NCBI GenBank assembly: GCA_002862985.1 | Contig: PKCY01000038.1 | Location: 1 to 42,560, forward strand | Direction of reading: 5' to 3' | Origin: Haliea sp. | GTDB taxonomy: Bacteria > Pseudomonadota > Gammaproteobacteria > Pseudomonadales > Halieaceae | Length of the DNA stretch: 42,560 bases | In this document: positions 7,628-16,398 of the stretch, piece by piece | How positions within the stretch are numbered: position 1 is the stretch's first letter | How the letters are laid out: every line of letters starts with the position of its first letter | The notes under the pieces: generated by a model | Database searches by the model: none | Seen by the model: only the letters and a program-made list of their open reading frames with translations | Told to the model about the DNA's origin: nothing | Program-made: the position numbers and the translations under genes

Positions 7628-10348
7628 ATGGATTCTAAAGCTGGTCCCCTTGTTCTTGTTGATGGTTCATCCTACATCTATCGGGCGTTTCACGCCCTTC
7701 CTATGCTCACCACCTCAAGCGGCCAGAATACGGGAGCGGTGCGCGGTGTCATCAGTATGCTGCGGCGCCTGGTGGCAGATTACCCCCACAGCCCTGTGGC
7801 GGTTGTGTTCGATGCCAAGGGCAAGACCTTCCGCGACGAACTGTATTCGGAGTACAAGGCGAATCGCCCGCCTATGCCCGATGAGTTGCGCGAACAAATT
7901 GAGCCTATCCACGAAATCGTGAAGGCAATGGGGCTGCCTTTTGTTTGTGAACCCGGTGTGGAGGCTGATGATGTCATCGGCACCCTGGCTCGCCATGCGA
8001 GCGAACAGGGGCAGCATGTGGTGATCTCAACGGGTGACAAAGATATGGCGCAGTTGGTGAACCCCTGCACCACCTTAGTGAATACCATGACTGACACCCG
8101 CATGGATGAGGCCGGCGTGGAAGACAAATTCGGCATCCCACCCTCTTTGATTATCGACTTTCTGGCACTCATGGGCGACAAGGTGGATAACATCCCCGGA
8201 GTACCCGGCGTGGGAGAGAAGACAGCGCTGGGGTTACTTCAGGGCTTAGGCGGCCTCGATGATATCTACGCCAATCTGGAGAAGGTGAGCGGGCTGTCCT
8301 TTCGCGGCGCCAAAACCATGGCGGCAAAACTTGAAGCGGAAAAGGACAGCGCTTATCTGTCCTACACGCTCGCGACTATCAAGCTCGATGTGGAACTGCC
8401 GCTGCGGCCGGAGCAACTCCACAATGCCAGCCCCGACCGTGAGGCCCTGGTCGATTGGTTTACGCGCATGGAGTTTCGTTCCTGGCTGGATGACTTGTTG
8501 GAGGTAGGCGAGGCTCCGGTGCAGGTGGTTGAAGGGCCGGCGGCGGAATACGAGGTCATTACTGAGCAGGCCCGGTTCGATGCCTGGATGGACGTGCTGG
8601 CAAGCGCTGAGCTGTTTGCCTTCGATACCGAAACTACGAGTCTGAAATATATGGAGGCGCGCATCGTCGGGGTCTCCTTCGCGGTGGAGGCGGGTAAGGC
8701 TGCGTATGTGCCGGTGGCGCACGACTACCTGGGTGCTCCGGCCCAGTTGCAGCTGGATGACGTATTAGCGGTACTAAAACCCTTGCTGGAAGATGCAAGG
8801 AAGGCCAAAGTCGGGCAAAACCTTAAATATGACGCCAGCGTGCTGGCCAACTATGACATCACTTTGCGGGGCATTCGTTTCGACACCATGCTCGAGTCCT
8901 ACGTGTTGGACTCAACCGCTACACGTCATGATATGGACAGCCTGGCGCTGAAATATCTCGGTCAGAAAACCATCCACTTTGATGACGTAGCAGGCAAAGG
9001 CGCCAAACAATTGCGCTTCAACCAGATCAAGCTGGAGGAGGCGGGTCCTTACGCTGCTGAGGATGCAGATATCACTCTGCGCTTGCATCATACCTTGTGG
9101 CCCCGGCTGGAAGAGCACGCCAGCCTGAGCCGGGTACTGACAGAAATTGAAGTGCCGCTGGTACCGGTTTTGTCGCGCATTGAACGCAGGGGTGCGTTGA
9201 TTTCGGCGGAGTTGCTGACTGTCCAGAGTGCGGAGTTGGGAGGGCGTTTACAGGCGCTCGAAAGCCAGGCGTATGCAATGGCGGGCAAGGAATTCAATCT
9301 GGGTTCTCCCAAGCAACTGGGAGAGATCCTGTTTAATCAATTGGAATTGCCCGTCATCAAGAAAACCCCGAAAGGGGCGCCCTCTACAGCGGAAGAGGTG
9401 TTGGTGGAGCTCGCCCTAGATTATCCGCTACCCAAGCTGCTGCTGGAGTATCGCAGTTTGAGCAAATTGAAATCCACGTACACGGATAAGCTGCCGCTGA
9501 TGGTAAATGCAGCAACGGGCCGCGTTCACACTTCCTATCATCAGGCGGTTACTGCCACCGGCAGGTTGTCGTCTTCGGACCCTAATCTGCAGAATATTCC
9601 GATCCGCACGGAGGAGGGCAGGCGTATACGACAGGCGTTTATCGCACCTGCCGGATACAAAATACTGGCGGCGGATTATTCTCAGATTGAGCTGCGCATC
9701 ATGGCACACCTGTCATCAGATCTGGGTCTGCTCGAGGCTTTTCAGGAGGGACGAGATGTGCATACGGCCACGGCCTCTGAGGTATTTGAGGTAGATTTAG
9801 CGTCGGTTTCGACGGAGCAGCGTCGCAAGGCAAAGGCGATTAATTTCGGTTTAATCTACGGCATGTCGGCCTTTGGTTTGGCGAAACAGTTGCACCTGGG
9901 TCGCAAGGAGGCCCAGCAGTACATTGATCGTTACTTTGAAAGATACCCCGGTGTTGCTGATTACATGGATCGCACACGGGCATTGGCAAAAGAGCAGGGC
10001 TACGTGGAAACGCTGTTCGGACGCCGTCTTTATCTTCCAGAAATCAATGCCCGCAATAAAATGCGGGTACAAGCAGCGGAGCGCACGGCCATTAATGCGC
10101 CTATGCAGGGTACGGCAGCGGATATCATCAAGCGGGCGATGCTGGCAGTGGATGATTGGCTGTGCGAAGGCGCGGACGACGCTTGTATGATAATGCAGGT
10201 GCACGATGAGCTGGTGTTTGAGGTGGCCGAAGGCGAAGTCGAGCCGTTACGCGAACGGATCTGTGCTTTGATGTCTGGGGCTGCTGAGCTGGCTGTTCCG
10301 CTGTTGGTTGAGGCCGGTGTGGGTGATAACTGGGATGAGGCGCATTAG
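7628..10348 (+). CDS. polA: DNA polymerase I
   Basis: Three-domain repair and Okazaki-fragment polymerase of about 906 residues. The 5'-3' exonuclease domain (about 10-290) shows [33 protein letters not shown] and GDKVDNIPG. The 3'-5' proofreading domain (about 310-490) keeps Asp333 and Glu335 in FDTETTSL and the late Asp in [12 protein letters not shown], so proofreading looks active. The polymerase domain has ADYSQIELR (Asp683), the O-helix [14 protein letters not shown] and HDELVFE (His859, Asp860, Glu861). A GTG at 7616 could add four residues; ATG at 7628 gives the usual N-terminus. The gene is followed by an RNA-like structured gap and then engB on the other strand, a conserved gammaproteobacterial neighbourhood. 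Confidence 0.97.
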   Translation: MDSKAGPLVLVDGSSYIYRAFHALPMLTTSSGQNTGAVRGVISMLRRLVADYPHSPVAVVFDAKGKTFRDELYSEYKANRPPMPDELREQIEPIHEIVKAMGLPFVCEPGVEADDVIGTLARHASEQGQHVVISTGDKDMAQLVNPCTTLVNTMTDTRMDEAGVEDKFGIPPSLIIDFLALMGDKVDNIPGVPGVGEKTALGLLQGLGGLDDIYANLEKVSGLSFRGAKTMAAKLEAEKDSAYLSYTLATIKLDVELPLRPEQLHNASPDREALVDWFTRMEFRSWLDDLLEVGEAPVQVVEGPAAEYEVITEQARFDAWMDVLASAELFAFDTETTSLKYMEARIVGVSFAVEAGKAAYVPVAHDYLGAPAQLQLDDVLAVLKPLLEDARKAKVGQNLKYDASVLANYDITLRGIRFDTMLESYVLDSTATRHDMDSLALKYLGQKTIHFDDVAGKGAKQLRFNQIKLEEAGPYAAEDADITLRLHHTLWPRLEEHASLSRVLTEIEVPLVPVLSRIERRGALISAELLTVQSAELGGRLQALESQAYAMAGKEFNLGSPKQLGEILFNQLELPVIKKTPKGAPSTAEEVLVELALDYPLPKLLLEYRSLSKLKSTYTDKLPLMVNAATGRVHTSYHQAVTATGRLSSSDPNLQNIPIRTEEGRRIRQAFIAPAGYKILAADYSQIELRIMAHLSSDLGLLEAFQEGRDVHTATASEVFEVDLASVSTEQRRKAKAINFGLIYGMSAFGLAKQLHLGRKEAQQYIDRYFERYPGVADYMDRTRALAKEQGYVETLFGRRLYLPEINARNKMRVQAAERTAINAPMQGTAADIIKRAMLAVDDWLCEGADDACMIMQVHDELVFEVAEGEVEPLRERICALMSGAAELAVPLLVEAGVGDNWDEAH

Positions 10349-10398
10349 TAGATTTTGCACTTGGAGGCCGCCCCTCCCGCCGGGCCCGGACAACATTG

Positions 10399-10593
10399 TT
10401 ACGACTGGGCGGGAATCTATCGAGGAAGAATCCGAGTTTTTGCTGAACTTTTCCGCTGCCCGCCAGTCGTAATTGATGTAGCGAAAGCTACTTCCCTAAG
10501 TGGCTTGTTTGATTGAGCATCAGCAAGCTAGTCTCTTGCACTAAGAGACGTTTTATCCCCGGCAACTTTCCCCTAAAAGTGCCGGGGCTTTTT
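10399..10593 (+). ncRNA. Candidate structured small RNA between polA and engB
   Basis: Four consecutive hairpins precede a terminator, with no convincing ORF. P1 pairs 10399-10413 with 10459-10472 (14 pairs, one bulged G). P2 (10478-10491) is GTAGC/GCTAC closed by a GAAA tetraloop. P3 (10503-10528) has GCTTG/CAAGC plus an inner TGAT/ATCA. P4 (10531-10549) is a perfect seven-pair stem, GTCTCTT/AAGAGAC. The terminator is at 10557-10593. Spot 42 in enterics and ErsA in Pseudomonas are encoded in this same polA-engB gap, so the position favours an sRNA. I cannot align it to either, and the strand, 5' end and promoter are not certain. Alternatives are a polA 3' UTR structure or an sRNA starting only around 10530. 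Confidence 0.5.
10557..10593 (+). terminator. Rho-independent terminator downstream of polA
   Basis: CCCCGGCA (10557-10564) pairs with TGCCGGGG (10580-10587). After a bulged A, CTTT pairs with AAAG to close a short loop. CTTTTTCT follows from 10588. This is a strong intrinsic terminator reading on the plus strand. It ends polA or the candidate small RNA before the convergent engB gene. Confidence 0.8.
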
Positions 10594-10636
10594 CTGTGGG
10601 TGCCTTTAAGTAAACTGCCGACGCGTATCCGCGAGT

Positions 10637-11293
10637 CTATTCGATCTCGTCAGCTTCAAGAATACTCGTATCGGTGAGCCAAGCGTTTAGCACAGCAATT
10701 AATTCCTCGTGTCCATCGTGTTTGAGCGCTGAAAACAGTTGCGCACTGGCAAGTTCACTGTGCGGCTGTAGATGAGAGCGAACCTGCAACAGGGTGGCGC
10801 TGGCGGGCCCCCGTTTCAATTTATCTGCCTTGGTCAGAAGAATGTGCACGGGCATTGATGCAGAGAGCGCCCAGTCGAGCATTTGCCGGTCAAAGGGTTG
10901 CAGGGGGTGACGGACATCCATGAGCAAAATGAGTCCGCGCAGAGACTGGCGCTTCTGCAAGTAGTTTTCTAATTGTTTGGTCCATTCCTGTTTTACTGCC
11001 AGTGGGACTTTGGCAAACCCGTAGCCTGGGAGGTCGACCAGACGTTGTTTTGCAGACAGTTCGAAGAAGTTGATGAGTTGAGTGCGCCCGGGAGTCTTGG
11101 AGGTCTTCGCGAGCTTTTTGTTTTGCGTTAAGCTATTGATCGCACTCGATTTTCCCGCGTTGGAGCGGCCTGCAAAGGCCACTTCCCAACCGGTGTCAGG
11201 AGGGCACTGGGGTAGTTTCGCGGCGCTGGTAAGGTACTGCGCTGCTCGATAATTGGGTGCGGCAGGCGCGATCACTGGCTCGGGGTCGTTCAT
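10637..11293 (-). CDS. engB: Ribosome biogenesis GTPase EngB (YsxC/YihA)
   Basis: Essential TrmE-Era-EngA family GTPase that acts in assembly of the large ribosomal subunit. The 218 residues carry the GTPase motifs in order: G1 GRSNAGKSS (about 43-51), G2 region [10 protein letters not shown]3 DLPGYG and G4 TKADK, with a G5-like segment near SALKHD. Length and spacing are normal. The ATG at 11293 lacks a good ribosome-binding site, so the N-terminus could be slightly shorter. It converges with polA and diverges from the cytochrome c5 gene. Confidence 0.95.
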   Translation of the reverse strand: MNDPEPVIAPAAPNYRAAQYLTSAAKLPQCPPDTGWEVAFAGRSNAGKSSAINSLTQNKKLAKTSKTPGRTQLINFFELSAKQRLVDLPGYGFAKVPLAVKQEWTKQLENYLQKRQSLRGLILLMDVRHPLQPFDRQMLDWALSASMPVHILLTKADKLKRGPASATLLQVRSHLQPHSELASAQLFSALKHDGHEELIAVLNAWLTDTSILEADEIE

Positions 11294-11308
11294 TGGGAGG
11301 TATTGCCT

Positions 11309-11336
11309 TTTTTGGTGTGATTATCTCGTATATAAT
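11309..11336 (+). promoter_or_regulatory. Likely sigma-70 promoter for the cytochrome c5 gene
   Basis: A perfect -10 hexamer TATAAT lies at 11331-11336. A T-rich -35 region sits 16-17 bases upstream (TTTTTT/TTTTTG at 11308-11314), far from consensus. Transcription would start near 11343, about 66 bases before the ATG at 11409. On the opposite strand, GATAAT inside the same segment could serve engB, making this a compact divergent promoter. Confidence 0.5.
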
Positions 11337-11408
11337 GCCACAGCTTTTTTGTCAGTTATCAAATGCTTGTGCGGTTTGTTCGCTTCCTGGTCATTAAGAG
11401 GTTTTAAC

Positions 11409-11708
11409 ATGAGAAAACTGTTTGCTGCTGCGTTTATGTGTTCTGCTTTGGGTGCTATGGCTGATGCCCCGCCAGCAAAATACCAAGCCACCTGTGGTGT
11501 TTGCCACTCATCCGGTGCGGCCGGCGCTCCCAAAACCCACGATCAGGCTGCCTGGGAGCCTCGCATGGCCAAAGGTATGGACGTTTTGGTGGCCGAAGTT
11601 AAAAACGGTTATAACGCGATGCCGCCTACCGGCCTGTGCGCTGATTGCACAGACGAAGAGTACAAGGAGATGATCGTATTTATGGCCTCTCCGGCGCCTG
11701 CTAAATAA
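11409..11708 (+). CDS. Periplasmic cytochrome c5 family protein
   Basis: Small class I c-type cytochrome of 99 residues. A signal peptide (MRKLFAAAFMCSALGAMA) is followed by the heme attachment motif CGVCH, the likely axial Met in NAMPPTG, and an extra Cys pair CADC typical of cytochrome c5. It is likely a periplasmic electron carrier to terminal oxidases. The frame is open further upstream, but AGAGG about eight bases before the ATG at 11409 and the signal peptide fix the start. Together with the following c4 gene it forms the c5-c4 pair known beside dsbA in pseudomonads. Confidence 0.92.
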   Translation: MRKLFAAAFMCSALGAMADAPPAKYQATCGVCHSSGAAGAPKTHDQAAWEPRMAKGMDVLVAEVKNGYNAMPPTGLCADCTDEEYKEMIVFMASPAPAK

Positions 11709-11742
11709 GCATATATCCATAGACGTTTTATCTGGAATAGAC

Positions 11743-12375
11743 ATGAAGAGAGTAGCAATTGCGTTTAGCCTGACATTGGGCTGGGCCGTGAGCGGTTTCG
11801 CGGCGGATGCTAGTCCCGTGGGTGATGCCGCAGCAGGGAAAAGCAAGAGCGTCGTTTGCGGTGCATGCCACGGCGCCGACGGCAACGCTGCTACACCTTT
11901 TCCCAAGCTCGCCGGGCAAGGTGAGAAATACCTCTACAAGCAATTGGTGGCCATTCAGGATGGAGCGCGCTCGGTGCCCAGTATGGTTGGGCAACTGGAT
12001 GATAAGAGCGACCAGGATCTTGCCGATATGGCTGCGTACTATGCATCCCAGTCGCGCTCCGGTGGTCAAACGAGTCCGGCACTGATGGCGTTGGGAGAAA
12101 AGGTGTACCGAAGTGGTGTGGCGGCGCGCAGCGTGATGGCCTGTGCGGCGTGCCATTCCCCCAAAGGTAACGGCAATGGGCCAGCGGGTTATCCGGCACT
12201 TGCGGGGCAGAATGCGCAATACGTCGTTGATCAGCTGCGCGCGTATCGAAAGGGATACGAAGATGTTACCGGTCGAACAACCGATGGTGATGCGAAGATT
12301 ATGCGCACCACAGCATTTGGCTTGAGTGATAATGAGATAGAAGCAGTCGCCAGTTATATAGCGGGCCTGCACTAG
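11743..12375 (+). CDS. Diheme cytochrome c4
   Basis: Periplasmic diheme electron carrier of 210 residues made of two similar cytochrome c domains. A signal peptide covers about residues 1-21 (ending VSGFAADA). The first heme site is CGACH (VVCGACHGADGN) with an axial Met near PSMVGQL. The second is CAACH (ACAACHSPKGNG) with an axial Met near DAKIMRTTA. Cytochrome c4 commonly donates to cbb3 or aa3 oxidases. It lies 34 bases after the c5 gene with GGAATAG before the ATG, consistent with co-transcription. Confidence 0.95.
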   Translation: MKRVAIAFSLTLGWAVSGFAADASPVGDAAAGKSKSVVCGACHGADGNAATPFPKLAGQGEKYLYKQLVAIQDGARSVPSMVGQLDDKSDQDLADMAAYYASQSRSGGQTSPALMALGEKVYRSGVAARSVMACAACHSPKGNGNGPAGYPALAGQNAQYVVDQLRAYRKGYEDVTGRTTDGDAKIMRTTAFGLSDNEIEAVASYIAGLH

Positions 12376-12386
12376 AATAGCGGTAT

Positions 12387-12416
12387 AAAAAGGCGGCATA
12401 AATGGCACCTTTTTAT
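12387..12416 (+). terminator. Possible terminator after cytochrome c4
   Basis: AAAAAGG (12387-12393) pairs with CCTTTTT (12408-12414) around a 14-base loop, and the U-tract is part of the stem. It is a weak, A/U-rich hairpin. It could separate the cytochrome genes from the dsbA leader. Confidence 0.4.
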
Positions 12417-12432
12417 TATGCGGGAGAACGTC

Positions 12433-12486
12433 ATGCGCATTTCGTTGTCTCAGATACGTAAGAACACGGTGGGGAGAAAATTATGA
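12433..12486 (+). CDS. 17-codon leader ORF overlapping the dsbA start
   Basis: A short frame encoding MRISLSQIRKNTVGRKL starts at an ATG with GGGAG about seven bases upstream. Its TGA overlaps the dsbA ATG in an ATGA arrangement. The peptide is basic and has no recognised family. A good ribosome-binding site plus start-stop overlap is the usual layout for translational coupling, so it may set dsbA translation. Chance cannot be excluded for so short a frame. dsbA also has its own GGGGAG site inside the end of this ORF. Confidence 0.4.
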   Translation: MRISLSQIRKNTVGRKL

Positions 12487-13127
12487 TCAAACGTTTATTG
12501 TTAAGCGTATCTTTAATGCTATTTGGCCTCTCATGCGCAGCGGCAGAAGATGGAACAAATACCTATGAGGCAGGCACTCACTACGCCTTGATTTCACCAC
12601 CGGTGCGCACCCTTGATTCGGATACGATAGAGGTGGCGGAGTTTTTTTGGTACGGCTGCAGCCACTGCTATTCCTTTGAACCGGTCATCAGGCAATGGGA
12701 AAAGACAATGCCTGAAGGGGTTAGCTTTCGGGGAATCCCGGCAGTTTGGCGTGCAAATATGCAGTTACATGCCAGGGCATACTTTACGGCCGAAGTGCTA
12801 GGCGTGCTGGACACTATGAACCCGGTTATTTTTCAGGCGATGAATGTCGATCGTAAGCCGCTTGCTTCTGAAGGCGATATTGCCAAGCTCTTCGTCGCCA
12901 ACGGAGTGTCTGAAGAGGACTTTAGCAAGACCTTTGGTTCCTTTGGCGTAACCAGCCAGGTCAATCAGGCGATTTCCACAGGAAAGGGGGCAAAACTTAC
13001 AGGCACACCCGCATTGATGGTAGACGGTAAATATCTTATCACTGGGCGCATGGCAGGTGGTCAGGCGGATATGCTGAAAGTGGCTGACTTCTTGGTCGAG
13101 AAAGAGCGCGCTGCCAAGGGGAGCTAA
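12483..13127 (+). CDS. dsbA: Thiol:disulfide interchange protein DsbA
   Basis: Periplasmic oxidase that introduces disulfide bonds into exported proteins. A signal peptide (about residues 1-21, ending SCAAAE) precedes a thioredoxin fold with an inserted helical domain. The active site is CSHC in FFWYGCSHCYSFEP and the cis-proline loop is TGTPALMVDGKYLI. The 214-residue length fits DsbA. CSHC differs from the E. coli CPHC at one residue and may shift the redox potential, as in other Dsb variants. GGGGAG precedes the ATG. Its place after cytochromes c5/c4 matches pseudomonads. Confidence 0.93.
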   Translation: MIKRLLLSVSLMLFGLSCAAAEDGTNTYEAGTHYALISPPVRTLDSDTIEVAEFFWYGCSHCYSFEPVIRQWEKTMPEGVSFRGIPAVWRANMQLHARAYFTAEVLGVLDTMNPVIFQAMNVDRKPLASEGDIAKLFVANGVSEEDFSKTFGSFGVTSQVNQAISTGKGAKLTGTPALMVDGKYLITGRMAGGQADMLKVADFLVEKERAAKGS

Positions 13128-13192
13128 TCCGCAGAACGCATTTTCCGACGGGGCTGGGTGTTTCTCCGGCCCTGGCGACAGGGAAAGAGCAC

Positions 13193-13810
13193 TCACATCC
13201 CGCTCGTATAAACCTCGAGCGACGCCTTGCCACTATTCCGTATCTGTCGAAAGGCCAACGCATACTCTTTCAACATTTCAAGACAATACGCCAAGCGGCT
13301 CTCGAAATATTCCTGAGCTTCCGGCTTATTTTTCGCCGGATCATCGTTGAACACCGTGTCGACGTAGCGAATGATGAGGTGTTCCGGGAGGTAACAAATA
13401 CGACTGTTCTTGTAGCTGCTCATGCGCAACTCTGCGATAGGGAAAGAGCCGCCATCGGCAACCGATACCGTGACGATAAGCGCGGGCTTGTGCGCCACTT
13501 CCCCACCGGCAGTCCACATCAGGAAAAAGTTCTTCAGTCCCGCTGGTGCCATGCCGTGCCACTCAGGTGATACGACTACAAAGCCGTCGCAAGACTTCAG
13601 CTCATCACTCAGCGGCGTCAGAATTTTTTGCCATTCGGCGTCGCCCTCCCAAATACTCTCATCCCACAGCGGCAGCGGGTTGCCGCCCAAATCGTAGAGC
13701 CAGGTTTCATCACACAGGCCCCTGCCGATAAGTTCGCGTTCTATGTGACGCGCAATCTTGCCGCTCTGGGAGTCGGACCGATGGCTGCCGCAAATAATTC
13801 CAATCTTCAT
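13193..13810 (-). CDS. NAD(P)H-dependent FMN reductase family protein
   Basis: Flavodoxin-fold oxidoreductase of 205 residues. The N-terminal GSHRSDSQSGKIA is the FMN phosphate loop. The family signature SPEWHGMAPAGLKNFF (the usual form is SPEYNGSxPGxLKNxID) is present with the Tyr-Asn pair replaced by Trp-His. The substrate is unknown; relatives reduce FMN, quinones, azo dyes or chromate. AAGGA about seven bases upstream supports the start at 13810. It converges with dsbA and lies just downstream of cysK on the same strand, so co-transcription is possible. Confidence 0.85.
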   Translation of the reverse strand: MKIGIICGSHRSDSQSGKIARHIERELIGRGLCDETWLYDLGGNPLPLWDESIWEGDAEWQKILTPLSDELKSCDGFVVVSPEWHGMAPAGLKNFFLMWTAGGEVAHKPALIVTVSVADGGSFPIAELRMSSYKNSRICYLPEHLIIRYVDTVFNDDPAKNKPEAQEYFESRLAYCLEMLKEYALAFRQIRNSGKASLEVYTSGM

Positions 13811-13839
13811 CGTGAGTCCTTAGTGTTGAACTGGAGGAT

Positions 13840-14847
13840 CTAGATAACAAGCCAATGGGGAACTGGAAGCCCCCTGTTTTCCAAAAAAACCGGGTTAAAT
13901 AGCTTACTCTGGTAGCGGTTGCCGTAATCACACAGGATGGTGACAATGGTGTGGCCAGGACCGAGGTTTTCGGCGAGGCGTACGGCGCCGGCAATATTAA
14001 TACCAGCTGAGCCGCCCAAACATAGGCCTTCGTACTTCAGCAGATCAAAAATGTAGGGCAGGGCTTCTTCGTCCTGAATACAAAAAGAAACATCTACCTG
14101 AGCCTGTGCAATATTATCGGTAACGTGGTTGATGCCAATACCCTCAATAATAGAGCCGCCCTCGCTGATTTTTAGTTCACCATTTTTAAAATACTCATAG
14201 AGCGACGCTCCTGCCGGGTCGGCGAGCCCGATGGTTACGCCAGGATTTTTCCCCTTGAGCGCCGCGGACACGCCTGCGAGTGTGCCCCCTGTGCCCACCG
14301 CACAGATAAATCCGTCCACCTTGCCGTCGGTCTGTTCCCAGATCTCCGCGCCTGTGGTGCGGCAGTGGATATCCATATTTGCCAGGTTATCGAACTGGCG
14401 CGCCCAAATAGCGCCTTGCTCTTCCTTGCCAGCAAACTTCTTTGCCAGTCGTTCAGCCGTGTGAACGTAGTGATTGGGGTCACTGTAGGAGGCGGCGCCA
14501 ACTAGATGCAAGTCTGCCCCCAGCAATTCCAAAGTGTCGATTTTTTCTTTACTCTGGGTAATCGGCATCACCACAGTACTCTTATATCCCATGGCATTTG
14601 CGAGCAGTGTTAATCCAATTCCGGTATTGCCCGCCGTACCCTCTACAATCCGCCCGCCGGGCTGCAGCTTACCCGATTCCTGCGCAGCGCGAATAATTCC
14701 CAGGGCAGTTCGATCTTTTACCGAGCCACCGGGGTTCATGAACTCGGCTTTGCCGAGAATGGTGCAACCTGTTTTCTCCGACACCTGTTTGAGGTGCAGC
14801 AAAGGGGTGTTGCCAATTAGTTGGGTAACATCTGTGGCGGTATGCAC
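13840..14847 (-). CDS. cysK: Cysteine synthase / PLP-dependent beta-replacing enzyme
   Basis: Fold-type II PLP enzyme, probably O-acetylserine sulfhydrylase making cysteine from O-acetylserine and sulfide. The PLP lysine lies in MNPGGSVKDRTA, the substrate loop is EGTAGNTGIGL, and the phosphate-binding loop is VGTGGTLAG. About 335 residues, slightly longer than E. coli CysK, with a C-terminal extension (LENRGLPVPHW) shared by a cysteine synthase subgroup close to cystathionine beta-synthase. The substrate assignment is therefore less sure than the fold. The frame stays open upstream to 15216 but that part overlaps the MFS gene and has no homology. The start chosen is GTG at 14847-14845, with GGAG eight bases upstream. 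Confidence 0.85.
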   Translation of the reverse strand: MHTATDVTQLIGNTPLLHLKQVSEKTGCTILGKAEFMNPGGSVKDRTALGIIRAAQESGKLQPGGRIVEGTAGNTGIGLTLLANAMGYKSTVVMPITQSKEKIDTLELLGADLHLVGAASYSDPNHYVHTAERLAKKFAGKEEQGAIWARQFDNLANMDIHCRTTGAEIWEQTDGKVDGFICAVGTGGTLAGVSAALKGKNPGVTIGLADPAGASLYEYFKNGELKISEGGSIIEGIGINHVTDNIAQAQVDVSFCIQDEEALPYIFDLLKYEGLCLGGSAGINIAGAVRLAENLGPGHTIVTILCDYGNRYQSKLFNPVFLENRGLPVPHWLVI

Positions 14848-14900
14848 GTTGTAATCTCCGCAAAATTCCACGCAGATTATGCCACACCGCGGCGATCGGG

Positions 14901-16103
14901 TCAGTGCTTTGTAGTGGCGCGACCGAGGTACAGGGCCATGCTCAATATGAGGGCAAGCAATGTAATCAACAACATAAAATTTAGCATGGGTGCCGGCGTA
15001 TCTGCGAGATAGATGCCGACCAGCGCTGTTGCCGAAGCAGACAGTGACATTTGGATAAAACCGAGCAGTGCTGATGCGGTCCCAGCAATATGTGGGAAGT
15101 TGCGAAGTGCAATGGCCATGGCGTTGGGCAGTACGAATCCTATGCCGGTGGAATAGAACATCATGGGCAGGACGAGCACAAGTATGCTGTGCGGCAGCCA
15201 ATGTGATCCGAGCCACATTGAGCCTGTTGCAGATGCCGCTAATAGTGCGCCGAGTAAAACAATATGCTCGGAGTCATACGACCGGCTCAGCCTTGCGCTT
15301 AGAGCGCTGCCGAGCATATAACCGGCTACAGAAGTGAGAAAGATAAAGCCGAAATACGGTAACGGTACGCCCAGCATATCGATATACACAAAGCTGGAAG
15401 ATGATAGATAAGCCAACAACCCGGCGTAAACAAACCCGCTGGCAAATGTTGCCGTCATAAAAGTCCGGTTCCAAAATAGCTGCGCATAGTTGCGGGCGAT
15501 AGATACAGGATGCAAGCTCTGAGGCAGCGGTAAAGATTCAGCCAGGAATATCTGGATCAGCACAATCATGGTGGCACCGTAGATTGCGAGGAAAATAAAG
15601 ACTATCTGCCAGGGCAGCCATAGCAGCAAAATACTGCCCATTGTGGGTGCCACAGCAGGGGCCAAGGCCATTAACATAGCGATCAAAGATAGCGCTCGCG
15701 CCGCGCGTGTAGGTCCAAAAACATCGCGGGCCACCGCGCGGGCAAGGGTGGGACCAACGCAGGCGCCAATACCTTGGATAAACCTATAAACCAGAAGTTC
15801 ATCCACGGTGGTGGAAAGACTACAGCCGATGGAAGCTGCGACAAATAAAAGGGTGCCGCCGATCAAAATAGGTTTGCGTCCGAAGCGATCAGCCAGTGGC
15901 CCGCAGGCCAAATGAAAAATTGCAAAGCCGGTCAGGTAGGTACTGAGTGTCAGGTGCATGTGCCAGATGTCTGTATTCAGTGCCGTCAGCATGTGCGGCA
16001 TGGCCGGCAGATACATATCTACGCTGAGCGGGCCGAGGGCAACCATAGCTGCTAGCAAAGCCAGCAGCCAGGGAGAGTCGGGATGCAACTGTAGGCGGGT
16101 CAT
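14901..16103 (-). CDS. Bcr/CflA-type MFS multidrug exporter
   Basis: Twelve-helix drug:proton antiporter of the DHA1 group, 400 residues. The N-terminal helix segment LGPLSVDMYLPAMPHM is a hallmark of Bcr/CflA proteins. The loop 2-3 motif A is GPLADRFGRKPIL. The motif C-like region is LMALAPAVAPTMGSILL, and RFIQGIGACVGPTLARAVARD is also typical. The substrate is unknown; relatives export bicyclomycin, chloramphenicol, sulfonamides or cysteine pathway metabolites. It lies just upstream of cysK on the same strand with a 53-base gap. Export of a thiol metabolite is possible but speculative. Confidence 0.9.
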   Translation of the reverse strand: MTRLQLHPDSPWLLALLAAMVALGPLSVDMYLPAMPHMLTALNTDIWHMHLTLSTYLTGFAIFHLACGPLADRFGRKPILIGGTLLFVAASIGCSLSTTVDELLVYRFIQGIGACVGPTLARAVARDVFGPTRAARALSLIAMLMALAPAVAPTMGSILLLWLPWQIVFIFLAIYGATMIVLIQIFLAESLPLPQSLHPVSIARNYAQLFWNRTFMTATFASGFVYAGLLAYLSSSSFVYIDMLGVPLPYFGFIFLTSVAGYMLGSALSARLSRSYDSEHIVLLGALLAASATGSMWLGSHWLPHSILVLVLPMMFYSTGIGFVLPNAMAIALRNFPHIAGTASALLGFIQMSLSASATALVGIYLADTPAPMLNFMLLITLLALILSMALYLGRATTKH

Positions 16104-16398
16104 GGAGCGGCGATGCTAGATCATGCGCACTTTGAAAGCAAAGCCATCCGAGATGGCGTTGTGCAATTTCAATGCGTACTTTAAGTTAGAAAGTCTGGCT
16201 GAAAAGCTTATTTCGAACGGCGCATCATTCTGCGGGGTAAAATTTTTTTTCAAAAAATAAATAACCAATTGCGGAAATTGTTAGCGAACCCGTTAAGTGG
16301 TCTAGTTGTTGAGTGCATTCGCGGACGGTTCAAGAACCATATCAAGCTGAGATAATATTTGGACGAATGGGCTTTATGAACCGAGGCAGTTGCCCCGT
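16104..16398. other. Gene-free A/T-rich spacer
   Basis: This 295-base gap separates the MFS gene from the SDR gene, both on the minus strand. It holds A/T-rich runs near 16240-16265 and a near-palindrome GGTTCAAGAACC at 16327-16338. I see no convincing ORF, tRNA or strong terminator. It probably carries the MFS promoter. Confidence 0.5.

Noticed and set aside
13128-13192. Terminator between dsbA and the FMN reductase gene
   Set aside because: A short CCCTG-GCGA-CAGGG hairpin is present but has no U-run on either strand.
14848-15216. N-terminal extension of the cysteine synthase frame
   Set aside because: It overlaps the MFS coding region, has no similarity to PLP enzymes, and a GTG with a good ribosome-binding site starts the conserved part.
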